From Macrothele yani (taxonomy: Eukaryota > Arthropoda > Arachnida > Araneae > Macrothelidae), in the NCBI GenBank assembly GCA_039090855.1, contig CM076997.1, positions 161,726,709 through 161,790,708 on the forward strand: DNA of 64,000 nt. Reading direction: 5' to 3'. Under the pieces are notes generated by a model. That model worked only from the letters and a program-made list of their open reading frames with translations, did no database searches and had not been told where the DNA came from. The translations under genes were made by a program, and so were the position numbers. This document shows, piece by piece, positions 11,500 to 22,851 of this stretch. Position 1 is the stretch's first letter; each line of letters opens with the position of its first letter.

Positions 11500-13330
11500 A
11501 AACTTCAAGATACGTATGATATCACTTTCTTCCTCCGCCTGTGGACTCTGCAAATATTAGTCAGATTTGAAAAACTCTTCTTGCGTTTGGAATCTTGAAA
11601 TGCGAGGACGATGATCCTTACCTTTTCTATTTTGCGATTTATAATTTCACCGCTAGATGGCGTAAATACAGATGCCATTGAATTCAAAATACATTTTACT
11701 CTATCTGATTGCTTTTAAATAACAGATTGGAAATGCCGATACCATTTATACCGAAGAATATTTTGGTTAGTTTCTTTTTCGAGAAATTCAATTTTTCGGA
11801 AAGGAGGTACAAAGTTAAATTCCGATTTCCTAGACATCTCTGCTTCTAAAAGTCCGATTAGAATTTATTTTCTTGCAACAGATAGAACTTCAGGTGGGGA
11901 ACGTTCCGCGCATAATTTCAAATATTTGGTAAAATACTCTTTTGCCACTAGCAGCGTAAGTGCATATTATCTGCCTCATATGTCTTTACAACAATATCTG
12001 CAATTCTGAAAAACCCATTACTCGATTGAAAAATTTCGTTTGTAGTCAGATACAGTAAACCACAGAAATCATTTTGCAAATATGTACTGTATCATATAAA
12101 GAATAGTTTGCCCGCCAGGTGTCATAAATGTGTGTCTTATTTTTGCCGAAATCTGTGCTTCTAACGGTCCGATTTGAAATTTCTTTTTGTCGGAAAGCTT
12201 CTGGCGGGAAAAATTATGCATAAAATTAATTTTTTTCTTAATGAACCACAATGCTGCCTCTAGAGGTCGCGATTTCACGTTTCCCTTTACAGAATATTTG
12301 CAGCAATATCTGAGCGTCTAAAATCCCGACTGAAAAAATCCTTTTTCGGTCAGATACTATTAACTACGAAATTAATTTGTGTGTATATTTCCTGACCAAA
12401 ATAACACACAATTTTCAAGCTAGGGGTGCAAATGTTTAATCTGATGTTTTCGATATTTCTGCTTCTGAAATGTCCGATTGAAAAAATTCTTTTAACGACA
12501 GGAGATACCATTTATCTAGTAGAGCACTTTTCCTCACTTTGTCTGTACTTGTCGCCCTTTTTGTAATTCACAGTTTTGTCGTTAGGGGGTGTATATGTAT
12601 TTCTGTTTGTAGCTTATCTTCTTTTCTAAAAGTCCTATTAAAAAACTTTGTTTAACTGTTTGCTATTCACTACGATAGATACGAGGAACACTATCCTTTT
12701 TAAGTAATATAACGTATTCCCGCTAGAGAACGTAAATATCAAAACGTTTTCTCGAAACCTCTGCTTCCATGATACGTATTTGAAAACAATCCTTTGCCGC
12801 CCCGGTGGTACAGTGGTCTAAGCGATGGCTTCTGATCACTCGTCCGGAACGCGTTTGGGTTTGGAACGCTTACGGCACTGGCTTTAGCCCTTCGCTGGAA
12901 CCAGTGGCCCTTAATTAGGGACAAGAGACTGCTTATAGCCCATTGAGTTGCTCACGGTGGTCGTTAAACCTCCAATACAAAAAAAAAAAAATTTTCCCTT
13001 TGAGTAATAGCTTTTACTATGAATAACATTTTGCGCATATTTCTTACTTTTTTTATTATGCATTATTATTTCTCTGGGAGGCATGTATTGTTTGATTTGG
13101 AAATCCTTTTGCTTCTGATAGCTTCCTTCTGCTCTGAGAAACTTTTTGTGCGCAATTTGTTAATTTTCGTTACATACATGCCTGCTGCTATTTCTATTTC
13201 TTGATGTTTTATCGATTGCAGAAATCTGGTTAATTTTTTTATATATATAACGTGTTCCATTGACTGAATGACTGAAAATTTTTATTCTTGTCGAAAAGGA
13301 TCAAAAAATGTGGTCGTTAGAACCGAAAAT
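11500..13330 (+). repeat. Diverged ~155-bp tandem array
   Basis: A recurring pair of motifs defines the unit: a block like TCTGCTTCTAAAAGTCCGATT followed by a GAAAAAAT run, and a block like CGCTAGAGGGCGTAAATA. The first appears near 11850, 12165, 12320, 12465, 12630 and 12775, mostly 143-162 bp apart (one step is double). The second appears near 11651, 11945, 12113, 12425, 12585 and 12725. Units are strongly diverged. The same motif pair occurs reverse-complemented at 61060-63010. SINE 12796-12991 is inserted in it. Confidence 0.7.
12796..12991 (+). mobile_element. tRNA-derived SINE family 1
   Basis: The head GCCGCCCCGGTGGTACAGTGG carries an RNA polymerase III A-box, and GGTTTGGAACGC sits at the B-box position. 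The body contains GGAACCAGTGGCCC and TTAATTAGGGACAAG; the tail (CTCACGGTGGTCGTTAAACC) ends in a poly(A) run at 12979-12991. It is inserted in the ~155-bp array; flanks ending TCCTTTG and CCCTTTG may be an eroded target duplication. Confidence 0.88.
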
Positions 13331-13817
13331 TTGGTTTGGTCAGCTTTGTTTCTTTTTCGGGTTTTTAATATCAGGATGGGCAGACTAATGGTCCGAGATA
13401 TAAGCACCGCTTTTACCCAGTTCGGAGCCACTGGTTCTAGAGAAAGAACGTCATGAGACAAGCGTAAAACTAATGCCTAATCTGGATTTCTGAGCCGAGG
13501 CTCATCATGGAGAAGTGTTTACACGTCGGCGCCTCCCCTGGCCAACGGAGCTGTATTTTTCATTTCTAGTTACCCACGGTAAAATTTACCACTGCCAGAA
13601 AATAACTAAAGCTTTTGCAAGGATATATGCCATGAATAAAGCGAATTAAGAATTTTCTATTATTGATGGAAAGGTGCTACCACAGGAAACGTTAAATCGT
13701 TTACACCATGTAATGTTTTTATTTGTTGAACGTTGTGTTATTTGAAGTTAACAAAATGGGCCTATGAATGAATAAAAGTAATATCCTTAATTAATTCGTT
13801 GAACATACATTATAGTA
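13331..13817. other. Intergenic, no gene recognised
   Basis: Nothing recognisable apart from ordinary A+T-rich sequence up to the terminus of the next transposon. Confidence 0.4.
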
Positions 13818-14019
13818 ACAAAAGTATTGGGACACCACAGTGATTTAGGACAATTTTTTTTTTTTTTTTTACAATTGGTAGTTCGTCGGTCCTCCTTTTC
13901 CTTGTATGACAGCGACAACACGTCGAGGCATACCCTCACCCAATTTCCAGTCTGTCTCGACAGGAATGGCTTGCCATTCGTCCTGCAAAGCTGCTAGAAT
14001 GGAAAGCGAAAACGATGGT

Positions 14020-14238
14020 GCCGCCCCGGTGGCGCAGTGGTCTAAGCGATGGCCTCTGATCATTCGTCCGAAAGGGGTAAGGTTTGAATCCCGGTGAGAC
14101 ATATATGTTGTGTTTGTCTTACGGTACTGGCTATCTCCCTTCCCTGGAACCAGTGACCCTAAATTAGGGACGAGCAACTGCCTTTAGCCCACTGAGCTGC
14201 TCACGGTGGTCGTTAACCTCCAATAAAAAAAATAAAAG
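14020..14238 (+). mobile_element. tRNA-derived SINE family 1, inside a Tc1 transposase
   Basis: A well-preserved copy: A-box GGTGGCGCAGTGGTC, B-box GGTTTGAATCCC, body GGAACCAGTGACCC and TAAATTAGGGACG, tail CACGGTGGTCGTTAACC, then an A-rich end. Transposase sequence on both sides belongs to the same Tc1 copy. It lies opposite to the transposase reading direction. Confidence 0.9.
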
Positions 14239-14360
14239 ACCACATTTATGGTGGATTTTGTATCCGTCGCTCCACTTCATCCCAGAGGCGTTCTATGCGA
14301 TTAAGTTCAGGACTCTGAACAGGCAATCTAACAATTCCACCGCATTTTCAAGCAATAGTC

Positions 14361-14576
14361 TTTTTTCTTTTGATTGGGGGTTAACGACCACCGCGAGCAA
14401 TTCAGGAGGTTATAAGCAGTGGCCCGTACCTAATTTTGGGCCACTGGTTCCAGGAAAGGGAGAGAACCAGCGCCTTACGACAACCGCAACATATATGCCC
14501 CACCGGGATTCGAACACGGACCCTTCTCGAACGAATGATCAGAAGCTATATTTTAGGTCACTACGTCATCGGGACT
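14361..14576 (-). mobile_element. tRNA-derived SINE family 1, opposite orientation
   Basis: Reverse complement of the family: a poly(T) stretch, GGTTAACGACCACCGC, GGGCCACTGGTTCC, then CCGGGATTCGAACAC (B-box complement) and a decayed head ending at about 14576. It lies only 122 bp from the previous SINE, in inverted orientation. Confidence 0.88.
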
Positions 14577-15330
14577 GTGAAATCAGTCCTGCACATGCCC
14601 TACAGCGAGGCTGAGAGCTTGATCATGTTGAAAGAGACAACAGTCATATGCATAATTCTGCCACATTTTTGGTCGGGCAGAATTATCCAGAACGTCGAGG
14701 TACACTTAAGAGTTCATGATTTATGTTATAATAACAAACGAACGGAGTCCGATCCTCGGAAAAGAACTCCATACTATGATGGACCCTCCACTGAACGTAA
14801 CTGTTGGAAGGACACAGTCCGACGAAACTCGTTTTCCGGGATCTAAATATGCCCAGCACATTGGAAGAGTAAAATGCGTGACTCATCACCCAAAATAACA
14901 GCTTTCGAGTCGCCCATAGTCCAGCAACGATGGGAGATACACCACTCCAAACGGTGCTCCGTGTTCACTGTAGTAATGTGTGGCTTGTGTGCTGCTATTC
15001 TACATTAATAACCCACACTGCTTAACTTTTAGGCGATAGTTAGGCTATTGTACTAACCGACCAATTACGAGCATTTCGTGCTTCATCAGCGATGGAAACG
15101 GCAGAGGAAGAACGGGATTTCTTAACATTTCTCACCACGGCTCTTCTGTCACGTTCCGTCACTTTGTGCCTTTCTGAACAAATCTTTGCTGAAGTTACAC
15201 TGTCCTACTTTCATGTCTTACAGTCGATTTTGCTATGTTTATTTTAGTTGTAATGCTTCGCAAGATTATTCAAATGACATCACATGACCAGCCGACGCTG
15301 GAGCTCAGACAGGTTACTCCCACGCGACAT

Positions 15331-16399
15331 ACCCGCTTCAAAGTTACTGATAACAGGAAGAACATATTAGCTGTATAATGGTACCTATCTACTAAGAGCG
15401 TAACTTCCTGCGCAACCGTACTTTGCACTTTTGCAAATATTTAGTAGTGTCTAAATAGCTTTAAATCAAGGCTCGAAATGTTTACCATTCAAATAAATTT
15501 CGGAAATTTTCTAGAACTAATTTCTACGTATTTCTCACCTAAATTAGCGGAAGGCTGTGATATCAAATCTTCGCTGCTCGGTTTGCGAGGCAGGAGAAGA
15601 TAAAATAAGAAACGGATTGAAAAACTAGCACCTTCCAGAAAGATTTTATTTTGCCTGTTTGACTTGCCTGGATATCCTTATAAATAGATCGTACAGTGCG
15701 ATTCATCCTTCTGCATCACGGTTGCTCCCGTTCGGACAGCAACCGTTGATATAAGCATTTAAGACGAAGTCACATGTTTGTATTTAGCTTTATGCCAGCT
15801 TCAGAAAGGGATGCCCTTTTCTTATTTTTCTTCACGATTTTTTCCCTAAGACCAATCTTCTCTTTACTCGTTTATTTATTAGGTGGTCATCCTCATCAAT
15901 AAAGATTTCTCTTATCTTCATGTCCAGATTTGGCTTAACTTCTAGCAGATAAACAACAGGATATATTTTTCTTTGTGCTTAGTTTTTCGCTATCAGCGCA
16001 AGTGTTTTTCTGTATAATGTAACGTTTTTGCGTTTCGGGCAGCTCGTTTAGCATTTTCTATTCATTCTGAAATTTTTAAAGGACCAACTTTGTCCTCATA
16101 TTTAATGCTTATACTTTTGAACAAGTATTATGGGATCTCAACATGGGAATCGTGCGCACTTCACAAAAAATTGTCAACACTATTATTAGGCGACGTTCTT
16201 CATGATCATGGTAAAAGGCAGGCAATCACTTAGAAGCAAAATCTAATAAAATTATAGAACTCAAGTTCTCCTGCTTCCTGCAATATCACACAATTTAATG
16301 TTCATAAAGTAGCACTAGAATAAAATGTAAAAGACATTAATTTTATTTTAAATACACCAGACTTGAGTGATCACAAAACGCATATAGCATATTAAATCC
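15331..16399. other. Intergenic, no gene recognised
   Basis: A+T-rich, no family recognised. Confidence 0.4.
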
Positions 16400-16573
16400 G
16401 TTTAGTTTTGTGGTGTAGTCAGCACAATGATTCGCCAAGCCTTCGCACTCTACTGGGAGGGTATTTCAAGGCAATGGTAGACATTTTTAAGTCTACCATT
16501 ACCTTGAAAAAGCCTCCCAGTGGAGTGCGAGTGCTTGAAGAATCTTTGTGCTGACTACACCACGAAAATAAAC
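16400..16573. mobile_element. Hairpin MITE with ~84-bp arms
   Basis: The two halves are near-perfect reverse complements: GTTTAGTTTTGTGGTGTAG… on the left and …CTACACCACGAAAATAAAC on the right, with only a few mismatches and a central spacer of a few bases around 16485. No ORF. The class cannot be assigned from the termini; no clear target duplication was seen. Confidence 0.85.
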
Positions 16574-16881
16574 GTAAAATACATTAATGGAAGATATCGA
16601 ACATGAATTCCGATATCGTTACTGTCACTAGGTACTAAGTGAACTTTCTTTGCTCTTCGCAGGAATTATTTCTCGCCTAAGCTCTTTCAGAGATCACAAA
16701 AGTCACGCTTTAAATTTGAAAACAGGGCACTTAATGTAAAACTTTACAGTCTTTGCACGATTCAAATTGTGATGCATAAAAACAATTTGAATAGCACTTC
16801 GATGATCGTTTTAAAGATTATTTATTCTTAAAAATCATTAAACATCATAAAGTTGGAAGCATAAAATTAACTCTTCTTTAT
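16574..16881. other. Intergenic, A+T-rich
   Basis: Nothing recognised between the hairpin and the 43-bp array. Confidence 0.4.
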
Positions 16882-17250
16882 TAAATAAAATAACGCTGAT
16901 TCCTTTTCACGAATTCTTCTATATGAAATAAAATAACTCTGATTTCTTTTCATGAATTCCTTTTTATGAAATAAAATAACTCCGATTTCTTTTCATGAAT
17001 TCCTCTTTATGAAATAAAATAACGCCGATTCCTTTTCATGAATTCCTCTTTATGAAATAAAAAAACGCTGATTCCTTTTCATGAATTCCTCTTTATGAAA
17101 TAAAATAACGCTGATTCCTTTTCATGAATTCCTCTTTATGAAATAAAATAACGCTGATTCCTTTTCATGAATTCATCTTTATGAAATAAAATAACGCCGA
17201 TTCCTTTTCATGAATTCCACTTTATGAAATAAATAAACGCTGTTTCCTTT
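16882..17250. repeat. 43-bp tandem array, about 8.5 copies
   Basis: The unit holds TATGAAATAAAATAACGC followed by TGATTCCTTTTCATGAATTC. Starts of the GAAATAAAATAAC motif step by exactly 43 bp (16925, 16968, 17011). Units differ by only a few bases, so the array is young. It ends in a poly(T) run at about 17250. Confidence 0.92.
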
Positions 17251-17299
17251 TTTTTTTTTTTTGAAATTGTCCTGCGATTTTATTCCTTTTTATGAAGTT

Positions 17300-17525
17300 A
17301 TTTTTTTGATTGAAGGTTTAACGAATTATTTTGTTTTATTTGAGGAGCAACTCAATGGGCAATAAGCAGTTGCCCGTCCCTAGTTTAGGGCCACTGACTC
17401 CAGGGAAGGCAGAGAGCCAGTGCCTTAAGAAAATCACAACATCCATGCCTCACGGGATTCAAACCCAGCATCCTTCTCGGACGAATGGTCAGAAGCGAGC
17501 AATTAGAACATTACGCCACCCGGCT
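17300..17525 (-). mobile_element. tRNA-derived SINE family 1
   Basis: Reverse-strand copy with GGTTTAACGAATTATTTTG (a rearranged tail), AGGGCCACTGACTCCAGGG, GGGATTCAAACCC (B-box complement) and a head ending CGCCACCCGGC. It lies just beyond the 43-bp array. Confidence 0.85.
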
Positions 17526-18404
17526 TTATGAAATTACGATGCAGTGCGAAGAAAATGAAATAACATACGACATACCACCTACCTAACAGAACAAATTTCG
17601 CAGACAGTTTTTCTAGCACGTGCATGTTTGCCAGAGTTGAAGTCGTTTGTCTTACTAACTTTATTTTATTTTCTGGTATTTCTCCTTGATTTTAGTACCG
17701 TGCGATAGCGGTGAGCTTAGTTCCAATTTCGGCCACCGGATAAAAGCAGATGGCGCTGCGAGTACTGAATGACGTCAGAGCGTTAGGTACAGTCCTAGCC
17801 TATTATATAGGTTTTATCTCTCAGCATTCCAGAAAGGTATCACAATTCGTACGAGTTATGACAATAACACCATGCTCAGACTTCATGTAGAAGCAAATAA
17901 TTTACCCACACACAATACTCTGTGCATTTATAAACTGTTCGATATTTTAAATTGCTGACTATTCTGTAACACATTCCGTCGATTATTTCAGTTGTACACA
18001 GCTGCAGGACTCTGTAGCGATTTTGTGCACTACATCTATTACTAGGGTGGTAAAGCATAATCACATCGATCGTTGTCCCTTCTTGAAGTCATCACAAGCC
18101 TTCTTCAATAACATTCTTACGTACCTATTTTATTCCGACGATTCTGAAAGCCCTAAGCATAGCATTGGCATACTACGTAGTTCACAGACTTGTTTCCAAG
18201 CTATAATATGCTTTCCTGCGCGTCGTTGTGACAAACGGACGTAACACTAGGGAATCGTTTTCGCTTAAACGATATGTAACTTACCAGCTGCTAAAGCTTA
18301 TCCTGACAGGAAGACCGGGAAGACCTCTTTCTAAAAGAATTCTTCACAAATCCGCTCAGCAATAGACCTCTCTTTGCTCCGCGTCAGAAATCACTACTAA
18401 GGTT
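17526..18404. other. Intergenic, no gene recognised
   Basis: No recognisable coding or repeat content. Confidence 0.4.
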
Positions 18405-18467
18405 CGCGTAGAATGCTCATTAGTCTTTCATGGGCAACCCATGAAGGACTAATGAGCATTCTACGCG
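18405..18467. repeat. Snap-back palindrome, 30-bp arms, 3-bp loop
   Basis: The left arm 18405-18434 begins CGCGTAGAATGCTCATTAG. The right arm 18438-18467 is its reverse complement with one mismatch, separated by CAA. Such tight fold-backs suggest a local inverted duplication rather than an element with a body. Confidence 0.95.
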
Positions 18468-19420
18468 ATCTGAGAATTTTGCCACCTTTTACAATGCCGT
18501 GTCTCTTCTTTTCCATACTATTTATTCCTACATGCATGGAGAAACCAAATCCCCCATAATTCACTGGAATCCCCGAATGCCTTCGTATTCAAGTAACTAC
18601 AAACTTTAGTTTACGCTCGAGCTGTGTAATTAGTTCCTTTTCCTGTCAAGAGTGACGTCTGACGTTGTATTCAAGGCTTCTCACAAAAGTTCCGATCTCG
18701 CCATGCGCGCTGTTCCCAAGACCTGCAAAATTCCTGGTTCCTAATTTAAATGTATATCTTCCGAAACAACTTACACGCGATTTTTTATCCGCAAAAACAG
18801 TCAACTTAAGAATTTTGCTCTGGCCTTCTGGTAGATTTTTACTGCAATTCTTCTTTTTCTACTTTATTTTTTTATTGTTTTGTACCTAGAATTATGTTAA
18901 TGGACCTTATTCATCTCACATCACATCATGGGAAAAATTTTCCGTGTCTGCGGAGCAGAAATAATTCATTTACATGCGTTTCTACATTACTTAATAAGGC
19001 GTAACGTTGCAAGGGGTCAGAAAAATTTGCGATTTTCGTAAATTTAATAAGAACATGCCTAACGTTTGCTCGTCGTACGGTTGTGGTAATACATAAATTC
19101 TGCATCTAAAATGTGCAGAGAAAGAAATAACTTACCATAATTTTCCTCTGAAAAGGCCAAAACTGTTAAAGAAATAGCTATGTGAAATGAAGCGCGATGA
19201 TTTACATTCCAATGTGCAATCTTGAAAATGGGAATTTAACTTGAATTTAACGAGGGAGATTTTGAATATTGTGGTACTTCATATGCTTTATATCTTGAAT
19301 TTAACGAGAGAGATTTTGAATATTATGACACTACGAATAGAAATCGGTTAAAATCTGGTAGCATTCCTTCGATATCTAATTCCTAAAAAAATGTGAAAAG
19401 GAGAAAACGAATTGCATATA
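18468..19420. other. Intergenic with one short direct duplication
   Basis: CTTGAATTTAACGAGGGAG… (near 19240) recurs near 19292 (CTTGAATTTAACGAGAGAG), a ~52-bp-spaced duplication. Otherwise nothing recognised. Confidence 0.45.
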
Positions 19421-20841
19421 CACTGACGGAAAAAAAAATCCCAACACCAAGAAGGGGTTGTGTTAGATAAACGACAGTTGGTAGGCGGTGAGAGTACATC
19501 TGTAAGATGTCGTCTATGCAAATTTCGCGCTCGGCGTATACGTGTGGCGCTAGTAGCGCCCGTCGGCGCATGCAAAGCAGGTTGCTGTAACTACGCGCTG
19601 TAACGTTCGTGAGCGTTAGTTATCGTTGAGATTCGACGTAGGGTGTTGATGTTAGTCAGGAATGCCTTTAAGAAGACGAAAAAGTCATTATCTACAGTTC
19701 ACGAAGTTTGAACGAGGTCGTGTAATAGGGCTACGAGAAGGTGGATTTTCTTTCCGCAATATTGCAGAACGACTTGGTAGGAATGTAGCCTCTGTGCATG
19801 ATTGTTGGCAGCGGTGGTCAAGCGAAGGTACTGCCTCTAGATGGTAGGGTTCCGGCCGGCCATGTGGCACTACTGGGAGGGAAGACCGCCGTGTACAGTG
19901 TATGGCCGTGGCGCATCGTACCGCGTCTGCGGCAGCAATTCGAGCTGCAGTTGCCACCACAGTGACACAACGAACTGTTACAAATCGGTTACTTGAAGGA
20001 CAGCTCCGAGGCAGACACCCTGTAGCGTGCATTCCACTTACTCCAAACCACTGCCGTTTGTGACGTCAGTGGTGTCAAGCTTGAGCTCATTGGAGGACGG
20101 AGTGGAGATATGTTGTGTTTTCTGATGAAAGCCGGTTCTGCCTGGGTGCCAGTGATGGCAGTGTGTTGGTTTGAAAGAGGCCAGGGGAGCGCCTGCAACC
20201 AACCTGTCTGCGGCCGAGACACACTGGACCTACACCTGGAGTTATGGTCTGGGGAGCAATTTCCTATGACAGCAGGAGCACTCTCGTGGTTATCCCACGC
20301 ACCCTGACGGCACAGTTGTACGTGGGTCTGGTGATTCAACCTGTTGTGCGGACATTCATGAACAGCCTTCCAGGGAGTGTTTTCCAACAGGATAACGCTC
20401 GCCCGCATACCGCTGTTGTAACCCAACATGCTCTATAGAGTGTCGACATGTTGTCGTGGCCTACTAGATCACCAGATCTTTCACCAATCGAGCACGTATG
20501 GGACATCATTGGACGACAACTCCAGCGTCACCCCCAACCAGCATTAACGGTCCCTGTATTGACCGACCAAGTGCAACAGGCATGAAACTCCATCCCACAA
20601 ACTGACATCCAGCACCTGTACGACACAATGCATGAACGTTTGTGTGCTTGCATTCAACATTCTGGCGGTTACACCGGTTATCAATGTACCAGCATTTCAC
20701 ATTTAAAATGGTTCTTCTCGCGCTTATCTGTGATCTTGAAATCTTAATCGATTCAATATGTTACCTATACAAATGTATTGCCGCCATTTCATTCCTCTAC
20801 AACTATTTTTTCGTGGTGTTGGGATATTTTTTCTGTCAGTG
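19421..20841 (+). mobile_element. Tc1-type transposon, family A copy 2 (complete ends)
   Basis: A 1421-bp element between TA dinucleotides (19419-19420 and 20842-20843). The left terminus is CACTGACGGAAAAAAAAATC; the right, on the reverse strand, reads CACTGACAGAAAAAATATCC, and both are followed by CCAACACCA. It is closely similar along its length to 2043-3407 but in opposite orientation. Confidence 0.93.
19662..20585 (+). pseudogene. Tc1-type transposase, family A copy 2
   Basis: The frame opened by ATG at 19662 (MPLRRRKSHYLQFTKFERG) stays in register to VQQA-stop at 20585, 307 codons, with no net frameshift but several nonsense codons. These are TAG at 19845, two in the linker before the catalytic core, one after GASDGSVLV, and TAG after TQHAL replacing Gln. 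Catalytic residues remain: Asp at 20124 (FSDESRF), Asp at 20391 (FQQDNARPH), Glu at 20490 (SPIEHVWD). The last two are 33 codons apart, so 32 residues lie between them, two fewer than canonical Tc1; copy 1 has the same spacing. The first TAG is also shared with copy 1. Confidence 0.9.
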
Positions 20842-20843
20842 TA

Positions 20844-22534
20844 TATATCGATGTTGCGAATTTACTTCTTCTTTCCCCAAATAGCAAAAACTATCTATAA
20901 TTTTTTTTATTTAGTGTTACGAATTCATTTTTTTCTAATAAATTGCCTTGCGGGCGCACTTAAAAGTTCTAAGTTGTTTTTTAACCCCAGTTTGTTTCCA
21001 TATTACGTATTTGTCTGCACTTCTAATTATTTCGTTTTGCAAACAAAAAAAAATAAAATTCGAGGTATATGTTTCAGATATTTCGCCAATGCCGGACAAT
21101 AAGAACGTGAAAATTTTATATACTGTGTATGCTTCAAAAAATTTCACCATGACTAATTGCGATGTTATTCTGCAACATTCTAAATAAACATGGAACACAA
21201 AATTGTCTTGAAATATTCTTGCAACCTTCATTTGTTCTAAGAATTTTATTTCTCCTTCTTCGCCCTGTTGTTCTACGAATTCCCTGGCATACTCCAAGAC
21301 GTCAAAATTAAAAAAAATAGCCCACAGTTAAAGGTAATCTAATAGCGACAACATTTAATCAGTAGCCATGTTAGTCCCCACAAATCCACTTCTGACGTGA
21401 CATGAATAAGGCCCATTGTTGAGAGCAAATATATGACACTTCAAACTATCCTCGTTTTAACTGAGGATACATATGAAAAAGAAAATGTATAGAAATTAAA
21501 TTAACGTTACATTTTATTTGCGTAAAATAAGACAATCGAGACAAAATTGTTTTACACTGCTCTTAATCTATTTGAAATTATTTTATTTTCATTTGCAATA
21601 AAAATGCTATTAATTCATATGAAAAATTAATAGAATTTTATTATTTTTCGTGAACGCTGCAAAACACACATAAAGAAACTTTCACATTCATTTGACGCTG
21701 CATTTCAATGTTTCTTCATTAAAAATTATCTGTTAATCTAATTATCAAATACAATTTTTTATCATATTCGACTTGCACGTTTACAAAGAAACGCTAGGTA
21801 GAAAACGTTTTTATTCACATATATTTCCCATTTGCAGTAGGTGACGTTGCTATTAGGAAGGTAATCCGTCATGGAGAAAGTAGGTGACAGTTCTGATGGA
21901 TGGTTTTGTAGTTCGCAAGAAAAACTATTGTAAGACAGTGTTTTCGGTGATGTGCATCGAATGAGTGCATTTTTCTTTCACCATACTATTTCCGAAACAT
22001 ACCGAAATGACGATACGCGTTTAGTTTTAGAAAAGAGAGATCAACGAACTTAAGAAAGGTAAATATTTTACAGCTTCTCAGTATCAAGGGGATTTTTTTA
22101 GATATATAGAATACAAATAAAACTGACAAAGCCCAAAAGCAAGCCCAAATGTTAACAATTAGACTAATGGAAATTTAAAATATACGTAAGAGATGATTAA
22201 AAAGAAATTAAACTGAATGCGATTGTTCCATTAACAGAAATACGCCATGTAGTAGGCGTTAGTAACATTCCATTGATTTACGCACTTCGGAGGTCATTTT
22301 TGTGCCTCGTGGTTAATCTTACGCGAGAGTAAGAAACAACGCGAATTTTCTAACTTGAATTGAGGAGTTCTTGAATGATTTTACCGATAATTTTGATATA
22401 ATTTACAGTGAGCAAGGCACTATGCGTGGTATTTTGGGTCATGTCGATGATCTTGAAGGAATATTTCAATACAGTTAAAATGACGAAAGTGCAGCTCAAA
22501 GAGCAAATCTAAAGAAAACGAGAACTTTTTTCTA
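20844..22534. other. Intergenic, A+T-rich
   Basis: Only short chance ORFs in very A+T-rich sequence; no family recognised. Confidence 0.4.
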
Positions 22535-22848
22535 ATATGACATATTTACTTTTTATGGAATTTAGCCTAATACGAGATTTCATTATTAATGTAATTTAGT
22601 CGAAGTCCTGTCTATTATTTGTGGAATTTATTCTAATATGACAGGTTCACTATTTATGGAATTTAGTCTAATATGACATATAGTACAACTTAAGTAATTT
22701 AGTCGAATACGACGTATTTATCATTTATGGAATTTAGTCTAATACGACGTATTTACCATTTATGGAATTTAGTCCAATGAGACCTATTTCTGGAATTTAA
22801 AGTAATATGACATGTTTAATATTTATGGAACTTTTTCTACTATGACAA
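22535..22848. repeat. Diverged ~39-bp tandem array
   Basis: Repeated blocks of ATTTATGGAATTTAGTCTAAT followed by a (T/C)GACATATTT-type segment, about eight units, several partly deleted. It ends a few bases before the terminus of the Tc1 element at 22852. Confidence 0.75.
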
Positions 22849-22851
22849 ATA

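Larger units (their letters stand above)
13818..15330 (-). pseudogene. Tc1-type element broken by two SINEs, family E
   Basis: The left terminus ACAAAAGTATTGGGACACC is typical of Tc1 ends; the right terminus was not found. Read from the minus strand, the transposase comes in order. The HTH region is near 15180-15060 (KVTERDRRAVVRNVKK, SVSTIA). The first Asp is in ILGDESRILL near 14905. FQHDQALS near 14630 holds the second Asp. After SINE 14361-14576 comes the DCLFRVLN piece (14364-14238), corresponding to the stretch before the catalytic Glu. After SINE 14020-14238 comes the C-terminus at about 14018-13871 (DEWQAIPVE, MPRRVVAVI, KGGPTNY). The SINE positions show they arrived after the transposon. 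Several frameshifts and stops are present. Confidence 0.85.

Noticed and set aside
17700..17830. LTR or promoter-like segment (TATATAG near 17810, GC-rich upstream)
   Set aside because: No paired repeat, primer-binding site or coding region nearby; a TATA-like string alone is not enough.
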